Source of the DNA: Candidatus Bathyarchaeota archaeon
GTDB taxonomy: Archaea; Thermoproteota; Bathyarchaeia; Bathyarchaeales; Bathyarchaeaceae
Assembly: GCA_020350305.1 (NCBI GenBank)
Contig: CP070709.1
Coordinates: forward strand, 293,797 to 299,483
DNA: 5,687 bases
Direction: 5' to 3'
The notes beneath the pieces are model-generated. The model was given only the letters and a program-made list of their open reading frames with translations. It ran no database searches and was not told the DNA's origin. Shown piece by piece: positions 1 to 5,442 of this stretch. Both the position numbers and the translations under genes were made by a program. Each line of letters begins with the position of its first letter. The stretch's first letter is position 1.

Positions 1-262
1 AGGATACGACCGTATAGGCAAACGCCTTGCGACTGAGGAACTCTTATTGGTGCCTTTCCAAGTCCGCGAGGTTTTCTTCGAGAGTAAACCCTGGTATCGG
101 CCAAGGACCGCCAAACATAGTGTGAAGAAGCTCCCGACTCTCGATGACTGCTTCGTAATCTTTTTCGACGTCATCTACAGACAGCATCCGAAGGCGGAAA
201 CGGTCTGTCTCAAGCAAGGCGGGAATCTCAAAATCATCGGGTACGAATTGGTTTGTGGACAT
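1..262 (-). pseudogene. GNAT N-acetyltransferase N-terminal part, interrupted by an in-frame stop and cut by the window edge
   Basis: The ATG at 262 is preceded by a good Shine-Dalgarno (AGGAG, 6-nt spacer), which fixes the start. The first 72 codons give an N-terminus typical of GNAT-fold acetyltransferases that use acetyl-CoA (LLETDRFRLRMLSVDDVEKD, then a FTLEENLADLERH stretch). A TAA at 44-46 ends the frame, but the same frame continues to the window edge as EFLSRKAFAYTVVS. This is the sequence expected next in the family, leading into the central beta strands. The stop therefore replaces one variable residue in an otherwise intact gene, by a single-base change from CAA, GAA or AAA. The acetyl-CoA-binding part lies outside the window. 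It could be a real pseudogene, a sequencing or assembly error, or less likely readthrough. Family assignment is by motif recognition; the substrate is unknown. It is divergent from the membrane-protein gene at 413. Confidence 0.7.
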
Positions 263-268
263 CGGTTT

Positions 269-273
269 CTCCT
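269..273 (-). promoter_or_regulatory. Ribosome binding site of the interrupted GNAT gene
   Basis: AGGAG on the minus strand sits 6 nt before the ATG at 262. It supports that start and suggests the gene was recently translated, because the signal is undamaged although the coding frame is broken. Confidence 0.6.
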
Positions 274-313
274 CTCAATCATCTTTGACATATACTGTGT
301 CAGGATGTATCGG

Positions 314-323
314 TTTATATATA
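314..323. promoter_or_regulatory. Candidate TATA box in the divergent intergenic region
   Basis: TTTATATATA lies in the 150-bp gap between the two divergent genes and resembles an archaeal TATA box in both directions. Read leftwards it would place transcription start near 290, giving a leader of about 30 nt with the Shine-Dalgarno for the GNAT gene. Read rightwards it would place it near 345, about 65 nt before the ATG at 413. A second weaker TATA-like element (minus strand, about 287-297) and a small inverted repeat (AACAC-AA-GTGTT, 334-345) lie on either side. Which direction is used cannot be decided from sequence. Confidence 0.4.
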
Positions 324-412
324 TGCGCGTGCGAACACAAGTGTTAAAGCGGTTTGAGGAATAATCATCGACATTGGTGGATCTTTCAACTGCAAAAAGA
401 TGTTGATAGATT

Positions 413-823
413 ATGGAACGTCTAGCTTTGAAGATGAAGCTTGCAGTGCTATGGCTATTCGTCGCTGTCAGTATGACGGCTGGCTCCGTGATATTCTTCA
501 TGGTGCCGGGCGTAATGGAAGAGATAATGGAAGGGGCAATATTGGGCATGCAAATAGGACAGGAACTGTTGCTGGCTATGGCAGTTATGTATTTCTGGAT
601 TCCTTTGGTGATGGCTGTCCTGTCCCTTACTTTGAAGGATAAGGTGAATCGCTGGGCAAACATCATCCTAGGCATAGTCTATATTGGTTTCGTCCTCGTT
701 GAATTAATCTCGAATATTTTGACAGCCGCCTACCCCTATGCGATTCTGATGAGCACTTCGGCGTTTGTGGTTGCAGCATTGATTACTTCGTATGCATTCA
801 AATGGCCCATACAGAAAGCATGA
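413..823 (+). CDS. Small four-helix membrane protein, DUF6326-like
   Basis: A 136-residue, very hydrophobic protein with four predicted membrane segments at about residues 9-31, 50-73, 82-104 and 108-129. The segment SLTLKDKVNRWANIILGI (about 71-88) resembles the conserved loop and third helix of small DUF6326-type membrane proteins, as does the N-terminal LKMKLAVLWLF. No catalytic motif, signal peptide or metal site is visible, so no function is proposed. Neither possible ATG (413 or 434) has a clear Shine-Dalgarno. The second begins right at the conserved MKLAVLW and could be the true start. The gene is alone on its strand, divergent from the broken acetyltransferase, and followed by a T-rich tract. 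If the neighbouring integrase remnant marks an inserted element, this gene is on the element side. Confidence 0.65.
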   Translation: MERLALKMKLAVLWLFVAVSMTAGSVIFFMVPGVMEEIMEGAILGMQIGQELLLAMAVMYFWIPLVMAVLSLTLKDKVNRWANIILGIVYIGFVLVELISNILTAAYPYAILMSTSAFVVAALITSYAFKWPIQKA

Positions 824-837
824 ACTTCACTAACGAA

Positions 838-853
838 TTCTTGGCTTTTCTTT
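838..853 (+). terminator. T-rich candidate transcription terminator
   Basis: The stretch TTCTTGGCTTTTCTTT follows the stop of the membrane-protein gene by about 15 nt. Archaeal RNA polymerase can terminate at such interrupted T-runs without a hairpin. There is no convincing stem in front of it. Confidence 0.3.
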
Positions 854-885
854 CGCCCACTACTATGGATTTCTCCTTAGGGGGC

Positions 886-893
886 AATAAATA
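886..893 (+). promoter_or_regulatory. Candidate TATA box of the ribbon-helix-helix/int(N) ORF
   Basis: AATAAATA is centred about 26 nt before the ATG at 915, the archaeal spacing from TATA box to transcription start. Transcription would begin at or next to the start codon, giving a leaderless mRNA. This agrees with the absence of a Shine-Dalgarno. Confidence 0.4.
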
Positions 894-914
894 GCCCGGC
901 TCGCATGGTTTCAT

Positions 915-1160
915 ATGGAAGTGCATGGTAACATGGGAAGCAGGAAATCGATTTGTCTGTATCTGGATCAAGGAGTGGTCGAAACCGCCAAGCGGGTGGG
1001 GCTAAACGTCAGCAGGGTGTCCGAGAACGCCCCAATCGAAGCGATAGAGAGGCTGAATGGACCCAAACGAGAGACGGACCTCGGGAGCCGGACCGGCGCT
1101 GAGGGCCGGGGCCGGGATTTGAACCCGGGCGCCAGGCTCCACAGGCCTGTAGGCTACTAG
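915..1160 (+). CDS. Ribbon-helix-helix (CcdA-like) N-terminal fragment of an SSV-type integrase, int(N), ending inside tRNA-His
   Basis: Residues 10-50 look like a ribbon-helix-helix DNA-binding domain of the CcdA antitoxin type: strand KSICLYLD, helix VVETAKRVGL, then NVSRVSEN and a second helix EAIERLNG. From residue 64 to the end (GRGRDLNPGARLHRPVGY) the protein is the exact antisense translation of the tRNA-His gene, beginning at the tRNA 3' end. This layout is known from archaeal integrases whose gene carries the attP site and is split into int(N) and int(C) on integration. No catalytic Arg/His/Tyr part follows: TAG at 1158 stops the frame in the tRNA D loop. Past that TAG the frame stays open to 1286 without a recognisable integrase motif. 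Pro40 sits in helix two where a hydrophobic residue is usual, hinting at decay. The inner ATG at 933 (MGSRKS) may be the real start. Alternatives are a stand-alone antitoxin-like regulator or a non-expressed scar. GC content is visibly higher than in the flanks. Confidence 0.6.
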   Translation: MEVHGNMGSRKSICLYLDQGVVETAKRVGLNVSRVSENAPIEAIERLNGPKRETDLGSRTGAEGRGRDLNPGARLHRPVGY

Positions 1161-1177
1161 GCTACTCGACTCTGGCC
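1104..1177 (-). tRNA. tRNA-His (GUG anticodon), with noncanonical pairs in the 5' half; possible pseudo-tRNA or att copy
   Basis: The anticodon arm CAGGC-CTGTGGA-GCCTG is perfect and reads GTG. The T arm CCGGG-TTCAAAT-CCCGG is also perfect. The extra G-1 at 1177 can face discriminator C73 at 1104, the tRNA-His identity pair. CCA is not encoded. The 3' acceptor strand is CCCCGGC, but the 5' strand is GCCAGAG where GCCGGGG would pair fully, giving A4.C69 and A6.C67 mismatches. In the D stem A11 faces C24, and the usual G18G19 of the D loop is AG. A14, G15, A21, T8 and the D-loop length fit a tRNA. The variable loop has 4 nt. Thus the 3' half is intact and the 5' half carries four apparent G-to-A changes. 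A TATA-like element 40 nt upstream argues for expression. The 3' end lies inside the oppositely oriented int(N) ORF. Confidence 0.75.
1150..1165 (+). repeat. Tandem 8-bp repeat in the D arm of the tRNA
   Basis: TAGGCTAC occurs twice in direct succession. The second copy supplies the TAG that ends the int(N) ORF. The duplication covers the tRNA D loop and the 3' side of the D stem. With CAG in place of TAG, the reading frame would continue as GYQAT, the form usual in tRNA-embedded archaeal integrases. Confidence 0.6.
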
Positions 1178-1215
1178 GATTATGTGCGCGAAATCTCGAC
1201 AACAATACGATAGGA

Positions 1216-1222
1216 ATATAAC
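1216..1222 (-). promoter_or_regulatory. Candidate TATA box of tRNA-His
   Basis: TTATATT on the minus strand is about 41 nt before G-1 of the tRNA. This would start transcription near 1192 and leave a 15-nt 5' leader for RNase P, a normal layout for an archaeal tRNA gene. It lies in the 85-nt gap between the tRNA and the end of the DUF457 gene. Confidence 0.35.
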
Positions 1223-1262
1223 ATTCTCTGTTTCGCCGCACATTCCTGCTCTTGCTCAAGCG

Positions 1263-1769
1263 TCACTTCATAGCTCTTCTCCAGATTAGAAACAATCTGA
1301 TCAAGTAGATGGCTACTGCTCCCATAAAGCACCAAACACACAACATATGCACCCACAATCCAGGTAGTGAGCTACTGTTTGAGAAAGGATTGAAATCCAG
1401 CGGGTAGAACGGTCGGATATCCCTATGCATCCGTGAATCGAGTAGTATATGAATATAGATGCCAGTAAAGGAGGCCAGTAGGATATTCTTGAATGTTGAT
1501 TTCTGTTCAAGCTTGAAAAACGACAATAGAGGCGAAGGAGATTCTCTAACCTTGACCATCACTGCAGCCAGAAGAAGTGCAACGATGGTTCCTCCTAAGA
1601 AAGAATGAAAGAAACCATGAAGCGGATAGTCTAGGCCAAAGATTATGACTACAATCGGTTCCACATCAACGATTACGCTAGCAACCAAGAATGTGGCGAA
1701 ATCGATGTAACTAATGAGTAACAGCCCAATCAACAAACCAGGGCCCAGATGAAAAGGTGTCAAAGGCAT
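1263..1769 (-). CDS. DUF457 (YdjM/YbcI-like) membrane-bound metal-dependent hydrolase family protein
   Basis: From the ATG at 1769 the protein has 168 residues and begins MPLTPFHLGPGLLIGLL, the standard start of archaeal DUF457 proteins. Conserved polar positions typical of the family are present: His7, Asp35 and Glu37 (DVEP), His51 and His55 (LHGFFHSFLGG), His107 and Asp111 (HILLDSRMH), and FYPLDFNPF near residue 125. These probably form a metal site at the membrane, since the rest is hydrophobic with about four membrane segments; the physiological substrate is not known for the family. The frame is open to a TTG at 1817 (184 residues), but the family start and a TATA element 26 nt before the ATG favour the shorter, leaderless form. 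It lies downstream of the cation transporter on the same strand; a gap of only 11 nt to the TTG also allows co-transcription. The C-terminus ends in basic residues. Confidence 0.8.
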   Translation of the reverse strand: MPLTPFHLGPGLLIGLLLISYIDFATFLVASVIVDVEPIVVIIFGLDYPLHGFFHSFLGGTIVALLLAAVMVKVRESPSPLLSFFKLEQKSTFKNILLASFTGIYIHILLDSRMHRDIRPFYPLDFNPFSNSSSLPGLWVHMLCVWCFMGAVAIYLIRLFLIWRRAMK

Positions 1770-1790
1770 GCGATACAATGAAGAGATGGG

Positions 1791-1800
1791 TACTATAATC
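1791..1800 (-). promoter_or_regulatory. Candidate TATA box giving a leaderless DUF457 transcript
   Basis: GATTATAGTA on the minus strand is centred about 26 nt before the ATG at 1769. No Shine-Dalgarno precedes that ATG. The combination fits leaderless transcription in archaea and decides against the TTG start at 1817, which would lie upstream of the promoter. Confidence 0.45.
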
Positions 1801-1828
1801 TTTTTGTGTAGTTTCAATAGCGCTTGGG

Positions 1829-3136
1829 TTACAAACCTATTACATTAAGAGCTGCGAGAAGGGCGATGGTTGTTATTGTGTCAGCCAGCGAGCTTTCAAT
1901 GGGAATCACGAAGTTATCTGGGTCCCATCCTTTTCTGTATGTAAGTATACCTACAGCATAGGCGATAATGACCATGGACAAGGCAGCCAAGATGTTTGTG
2001 ACAAAAAGTAGCACCATGAATCTTGAGAACTTCAATACGGACATCCCTTGCGTGACACATGAAATTACAGAGTAAAGCGTAAACATCACAAGCGACGCCG
2101 CCCACGCACCGCCTATCTCATTTAAATGCTGCTTAACTGATGAAAAAGATGACATGAGCGTTCCCAAAACCAGTTTTGTAGTGGCTGTTGAACCCACAAT
2201 GGACCCTACGCTTCCGATAGTATCGATCAACGCGGGGTAAACAATGTATATCTCCGGCCTACTGCCAACAACTTCGGTAATTCTAGCGAGAAAAGAACCT
2301 GTAACGTTTACAATGAGAGCCACTAGAGCTATAGTAAGAAAGGATTCTTTGATTGTTTTGACAAATTCTTCTTCCCTAACATCTCTAGACAAAATATACA
2401 GCACAAGGCATAGAAAAATGAAGTTGAAGACTCCAATTAAATAATATCCTGTGAAGCTTAACGAAAAGAAGGCATTCAGTACCAAAATGTAGCATGCGGT
2501 AACAACAATGTCAGCCACAGTGGAAATAACTGGATATACGGTCACATCAGGGTCCAAACCACGCCTAAAAGACAAAACTGAAACAGCCACCGTAATCGGA
2601 GAAATGAGTACAAGTGACAACGCCATGGTCGCAATAACAACGCCTAAAATAGCAGTAGAATCCAAAAAATTGATTCCCCAAAAGAACATTCCAAACAGCG
2701 AAGCAACTGTCCCAAGCATAACGCTACTTACAAGCGTCAGTACAATGGTTGCTCGCCACAACGTGTAAAAATTTCTCGTGTTTTTGGTGAAGCCAACCCT
2801 CACGGTTCCTATGTGTAAGCCTGTGCTAAGGCGACCGCTGAACAAACCACCTATGACCCCTCTCATACTTAGGATGCCTGGGTACACGGCAAGCGTCCAT
2901 GGAGCAAGAGAGAAAATTCCAAAATATATGGCGAGTAGTACCCCCGCCAGAATAGCACCCAAATTGAATGACAACGAAAAAACGGATTGCTTGAATGTTT
3001 GAGGGAATCTACCCAGACTAATGTTTAGGAGGCTTCGGAGCACGCTTCGCGGAACTCTCTGGGTAGATGACGCACCTTCTCTGTAGATTCGTGACAGTAT
3101 CTCGTTGGTTATGTTGCGAACCGTCATCGCACTCAC
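1829..3136 (-). CDS. SLC41/MgtE-type divalent cation (Mg2+) transporter, two fused MgtE membrane domains
   Basis: A 435-residue integral membrane protein with two homologous halves about 210 residues apart. Half one has YPGILSMRGVIGGLFSGRLS (86-105) and GLDPDVTVYPVISTVADIVV (193-212). Half two has YPALIDTIGSVGSIVGS (300-316) and GWDPDNFVIPIESSLADTIT (403-422). The DPD...P...AD pattern is that of the MgtE channel domain, whose conserved Asp (here Asp209 and Asp419) lines the Mg2+ path. Bacterial MgtE has one such domain, dimerises, and carries cytosolic N and CBS domains that sense Mg2+. Here those are absent and the duplication gives a pseudo-dimer, as in SLC41 proteins. It most likely moves Mg2+ or another divalent cation across the cytoplasmic membrane. 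The start is either GTG 3136 or ATG 3127; GGGAG ends only a few bases before the GTG and is better placed, together with GTGAG, for the ATG. About 50 mostly polar residues precede the first helix. Confidence 0.85.
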   Translation of the reverse strand: MSAMTVRNITNEILSRIYREGASSTQRVPRSVLRSLLNISLGRFPQTFKQSVFSLSFNLGAILAGVLLAIYFGIFSLAPWTLAVYPGILSMRGVIGGLFSGRLSTGLHIGTVRVGFTKNTRNFYTLWRATIVLTLVSSVMLGTVASLFGMFFWGINFLDSTAILGVVIATMALSLVLISPITVAVSVLSFRRGLDPDVTVYPVISTVADIVVTACYILVLNAFFSLSFTGYYLIGVFNFIFLCLVLYILSRDVREEEFVKTIKESFLTIALVALIVNVTGSFLARITEVVGSRPEIYIVYPALIDTIGSVGSIVGSTATTKLVLGTLMSSFSSVKQHLNEIGGAWAASLVMFTLYSVISCVTQGMSVLKFSRFMVLLFVTNILAALSMVIIAYAVGILTYRKGWDPDNFVIPIESSLADTITTIALLAALNVIGL

Positions 3137-3168
3137 TCTCTCCCATCTTGTGTCTCCTCCGCTCTTCG

Positions 3169-3182
3169 GATAACGCGTTATC
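3169..3182. promoter_or_regulatory. 14-bp perfect palindrome in the transporter leader, possible operator or RNA element
   Basis: GATAACGCGTTATC is a perfect inverted repeat 32 nt before the GTG start of the SLC41/MgtE gene and some 100 nt downstream of its likely transcription start. A dimeric regulator could bind it, or it could help RNA folding in the leader. No known regulator site is recognised. Confidence 0.35.
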
Positions 3183-3300
3183 AGGGTAAACGGTGCCAGT
3201 AGACATGCATCTGCTGGTTTCTGGAACCAGACATGACTCAGGCTTGCCAGGCTCTAACACTATTTCTTTAGCTCCTTGCGTTCCCAAAGAGTGTTAAAAC

Positions 3301-3310
3301 TTCATAAACT
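3301..3310 (-). promoter_or_regulatory. Candidate TATA box of the cation transporter gene
   Basis: AGTTTATGAA on the minus strand is the best TATA-like element upstream of the transporter. It would start transcription near 3280 and give an unusually long leader of about 145 nt. A weaker TTTAAG lies just upstream. Confidence 0.3.
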
Positions 3311-3386
3311 TACGTTCTTAAAGGCTTTTTGTCGGCCTCAACATCTGAGTGGTGCTCAGCTGTAGACCTGTAATATAGGTGATGAG

Positions 3387-3402
3387 TGAAAAATTGTTTT
3401 CA
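3387..3402 (-). terminator. Candidate terminator of the hydrogenase operon
   Basis: On the minus strand TGAAAA-CAAT-TTTTCA forms a 6-bp A/T-rich stem with a T5 run about 35-50 nt after the stop of the protease gene. A T-run alone can end transcription in archaea. The stem is weak, so this is tentative. Confidence 0.3.
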
Positions 3403-3435
3403 TTAACACAGATAAGTCGGCAGAAAACATTGTCT

Positions 3436-3942
3436 TCAAGGAAGAAAATTCAACAGAAGACTGGTCAAATGTTTCGCCGCCTCATTTAGTTCTGCTGTTA
3501 ACCCTTCTCCGAAGCTGGTGTCCTTCGGCCGTATCACGAGGAGCGCAATCTTAGCGCCTGTTGTTTTTGCGAGGTACTTACAAAATATTTGGAGAGGCAG
3601 CGCATGGGTTGATATTGCTGTCGGGGTTGCCATTTGGTCTGGTTCTATGAGTTTTGAGGAACCAAACTTTCGATTTATAACGCCTGCGTCGATGAGTAGT
3701 ATATTTGTGGGTTTGAACCTGGTTATCGGCCCGATAAAGCTCTCAGGAACGGTTTCACATTCTATCAAGTAAACAAGCTGTGAAACTTTTCCATGTAGAT
3801 TTCTTACAATTTTGACTCCAACGAAGTCGTCTTTTCTAAGTGGGTTTCCGATACCTGTGATTACTACTCTTCGGGCATCAGAAAGCCAGCTCTGCAACTT
3901 ATCCTCAAGTTCGTTTGTGTCTGTTGCATGCTGCTTTTTCAT
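3436..3942 (-). CDS. [NiFe]-hydrogenase maturation endopeptidase (peptidase family M52, HycI/HybD type)
   Basis: This protease removes the C-terminal tail of a hydrogenase large subunit after nickel has been inserted, letting the Ni-Fe site close. The family signature GIGNPLRKDDFVG is at residues 30-42. The three nickel-sensing ligands of HybD/HycI (Glu/Asp16, Asp62, His in E. coli HybD) correspond here to Asp39, Asp85 (LLIDAG) and His113 (STHALPL). ECETVPES (61-68) is also typical. At 168 residues it is near the usual 150-170; the first ~25 residues are an extra charged helix. The gene begins 48 nt after the large-subunit stop on the same strand, so its natural substrate should be MvhA next door. 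The start ATG at 3942 has only a weak GAGA-type ribosome site. It acts in the cytoplasm. Confidence 0.9.
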   Translation of the reverse strand: MKKQHATDTNELEDKLQSWLSDARRVVITGIGNPLRKDDFVGVKIVRNLHGKVSQLVYLIECETVPESFIGPITRFKPTNILLIDAGVINRKFGSSKLIEPDQMATPTAISTHALPLQIFCKYLAKTTGAKIALLVIRPKDTSFGEGLTAELNEAAKHLTSLLLNFLP

Positions 3943-3990
3943 TTGTCAGTTCTCTTTGTAGGAGCATAAGAAATGAAAAGATGCAGAAGG

Positions 3991-5442
3991 TTATCTTCTC
4001 AGAGTTTTTAGCAGCTTCTTATTAGTGTCGTATATTTTCACTTCAAGAGGCATCTGACCAACAGCAAAATGCGTGGCACAACCCATACAAGGGTCATATG
4101 CTCTAAATGCCATCTCCACCTTGTTTAACAACCCATCATTAACTACACCATTCTTTATCAAACCCTTCGCAGCGTCACGAATAGACAGGTTAATGGCTGC
4201 AGAATTGTTGGTTGTAGCTACTATCAAGTTTACCTTCTTAACTAAGGCATCTTCGTCTAGAATGTAATGATGGATTAGAGTGCCTCTTGCCGCCTCCACA
4301 ATTCCTACACCCTCACCAGGTGCACCCACTGGGTTCCTCACATCCTTACTTGTAATCTCTGAGTTTTGACTAAGCTCCAGCGTTCTCTCAGAAGCGTTCA
4401 TTAATTCAATCAGCCTCGCCCAATGAAAAGCCAAAGTAGAATGCACGGGTTTACCTAATGTCTCATACATTCTCTCAAACTCTTGTTGCGCCAGAGGGGT
4501 CGACATTCCCTCAGAAGCGTTAAGGCGCCCCAGCGGGCCAACACGATAAACACCGCTTCCAGCGCCATCTACGAAACCTTTCCAGCCGACCTTCTTGAGG
4601 TATGGGAATTTAACGTAAGTCCACGGCTCCACATGTTCTTCAACAACGTCTAGATACTCATTTGGACTGAACTTCATGAATTCTCTGCCTTCAGGGTCTA
4701 CAACTCGCACTTTTCCATCATAAAAGTTGACCTTGTTATCATCATCGACGAGACCCATATAATACGTTCTCATGGTGTAGATGTCACTTCTAATCAAGTT
4801 CACGTAATCTTCATTCTTCAAAACCACATCATTGAACAATCTAAGGCTGAACTTAGCAAACTCCACACAAGACTTCGCCATCCTCTCAATCTCTTGTCTA
4901 TTCTCCTCACTTAACGAACTTGAAATACCACCGGGAATCCCGCAAACAGGATGCGTAGCTTTACCGCCTAGAATGGCAATTATCCTCTGTCCATACGCTC
5001 TGTGCTTAATAACTTCCTTACCTACGTCCAAACCAGCTTTCTTAATTACGCCTAAAATGTTTCTCTCAGCAGCAGGCGCGTCAGGGCCCACAACGAAGTC
5101 TGGGCCTCCTAAGAAGTAAAAGTGCAGTATGTGATCGTAGATAAAGTAGCCATTATACATGAGTTCTCTAAGCTTTTTGGCAGTCGATGGCGGATCAACT
5201 TTAAATGCCATGTCCAAAGCTTTAGTAGACGCAAAATGGTGGGCAACTGGGCAGACACCACAGATTCTGGTGGTTATTATTGGTAGGTCTTCTGCTCTTC
5301 TTCCTTCACAGAACTTCTCGAAGCCTCTCAGCTCAGGTATAATCATATAAGCGTTCGCAACGTTCCCTGCATCGTCTAGGAATATGTCAATCTTACCATG
5401 GCCTTCAAGCCTCGTTATCGGGTCAATGGATATTCGCTTCAT
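3991..5442 (-). CDS. mvhA: [NiFe]-hydrogenase large (alpha) subunit, F420-non-reducing/group 3c type
   Basis: The subunit carries the Ni-Fe(CN)2CO site that splits or forms H2. RLEGHG is at residues 11-16. The proximal motif RxCGxCxxxH is RICGVCPVAH, giving Cys61, Cys64 and His68. The distal motif DPCxxCxxH is DPCMGCATH, giving Asp450, Cys452, Cys455 and His458. All four nickel-ligating cysteines are present and none is replaced by selenocysteine. Cleavage is expected after His458, removing a 25-residue tail, and the gene for the matching protease follows directly. The length of 483 residues is normal for MvhA/FrhA-type proteins, and LRGFEKFCEGR (38-48) and LHFYFLGGPDF fit group 3. Group 3c (heterodisulfide-reductase-linked) is favoured over F420-reducing FrhA by gene order, but MvhD and Hdr genes are not in view. 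The start overlaps the small-subunit stop as ATGA and has a strong ribosome site, so the two are translationally coupled. Confidence 0.92.
   Translation of the reverse strand: MKRISIDPITRLEGHGKIDIFLDDAGNVANAYMIIPELRGFEKFCEGRRAEDLPIITTRICGVCPVAHHFASTKALDMAFKVDPPSTAKKLRELMYNGYFIYDHILHFYFLGGPDFVVGPDAPAAERNILGVIKKAGLDVGKEVIKHRAYGQRIIAILGGKATHPVCGIPGGISSSLSEENRQEIERMAKSCVEFAKFSLRLFNDVVLKNEDYVNLIRSDIYTMRTYYMGLVDDDNKVNFYDGKVRVVDPEGREFMKFSPNEYLDVVEEHVEPWTYVKFPYLKKVGWKGFVDGAGSGVYRVGPLGRLNASEGMSTPLAQQEFERMYETLGKPVHSTLAFHWARLIELMNASERTLELSQNSEITSKDVRNPVGAPGEGVGIVEAARGTLIHHYILDEDALVKKVNLIVATTNNSAAINLSIRDAAKGLIKNGVVNDGLLNKVEMAFRAYDPCMGCATHFAVGQMPLEVKIYDTNKKLLKTLRR

Larger units (their letters stand above)
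3137..3435 (-). other. Intergenic region with the transporter leader and the end of the hydrogenase operon
   Basis: No gene is supported in these 299 bases. From the hydrogenase side it contains an A/T-rich inverted repeat with T-run (3387-3402), a short hairpin CTGAG-TGGTG-CTCAG (3345-3359), a TATA-like site (3301-3310), and then about 145 nt of probable 5' leader. The leader holds a hairpin CTGGTT-5 nt-AACCAG (3214-3230) and the palindrome GATAACGCGTTATC (3169-3182). A nine-codon ORF starting at 3210 ends in the palindrome, but no ribosome site or conservation supports it. Confidence 0.5.

Noticed and set aside
334..345. Inverted repeat AACAC-AA-GTGTT as an operator
   Set aside because: Only 5-bp arms, no second copy nearby and no regulator gene in view; it could easily be chance.
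175..675. 166-codon minus-strand ORF across the divergent promoter region
   Set aside because: It overlaps the GNAT start, the TATA site and the membrane-protein gene antisense, and the translation does not resemble a folded protein family.
1002..1259. 85-codon minus-strand ORF covering the tRNA
   Set aside because: It is the sense reading of the tRNA plus the antisense of the int(N) ORF; the tRNA and the RHH domain explain this stretch better.
3181..3210. Nine-codon ORF (MHVYWHRLP) in the transporter leader ending at the palindrome, as a possible leader peptide
   Set aside because: There is no ribosome site, and an ORF this short is expected by chance; no conservation can be shown from one sequence.
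3018..3287. 89-codon minus-strand ORF through the transporter leader and the first part of the transporter gene
   Set aside because: It starts with TTG without a ribosome site, overlaps the well-supported SLC41/MgtE gene in another frame, and its sequence has no recognisable domain.
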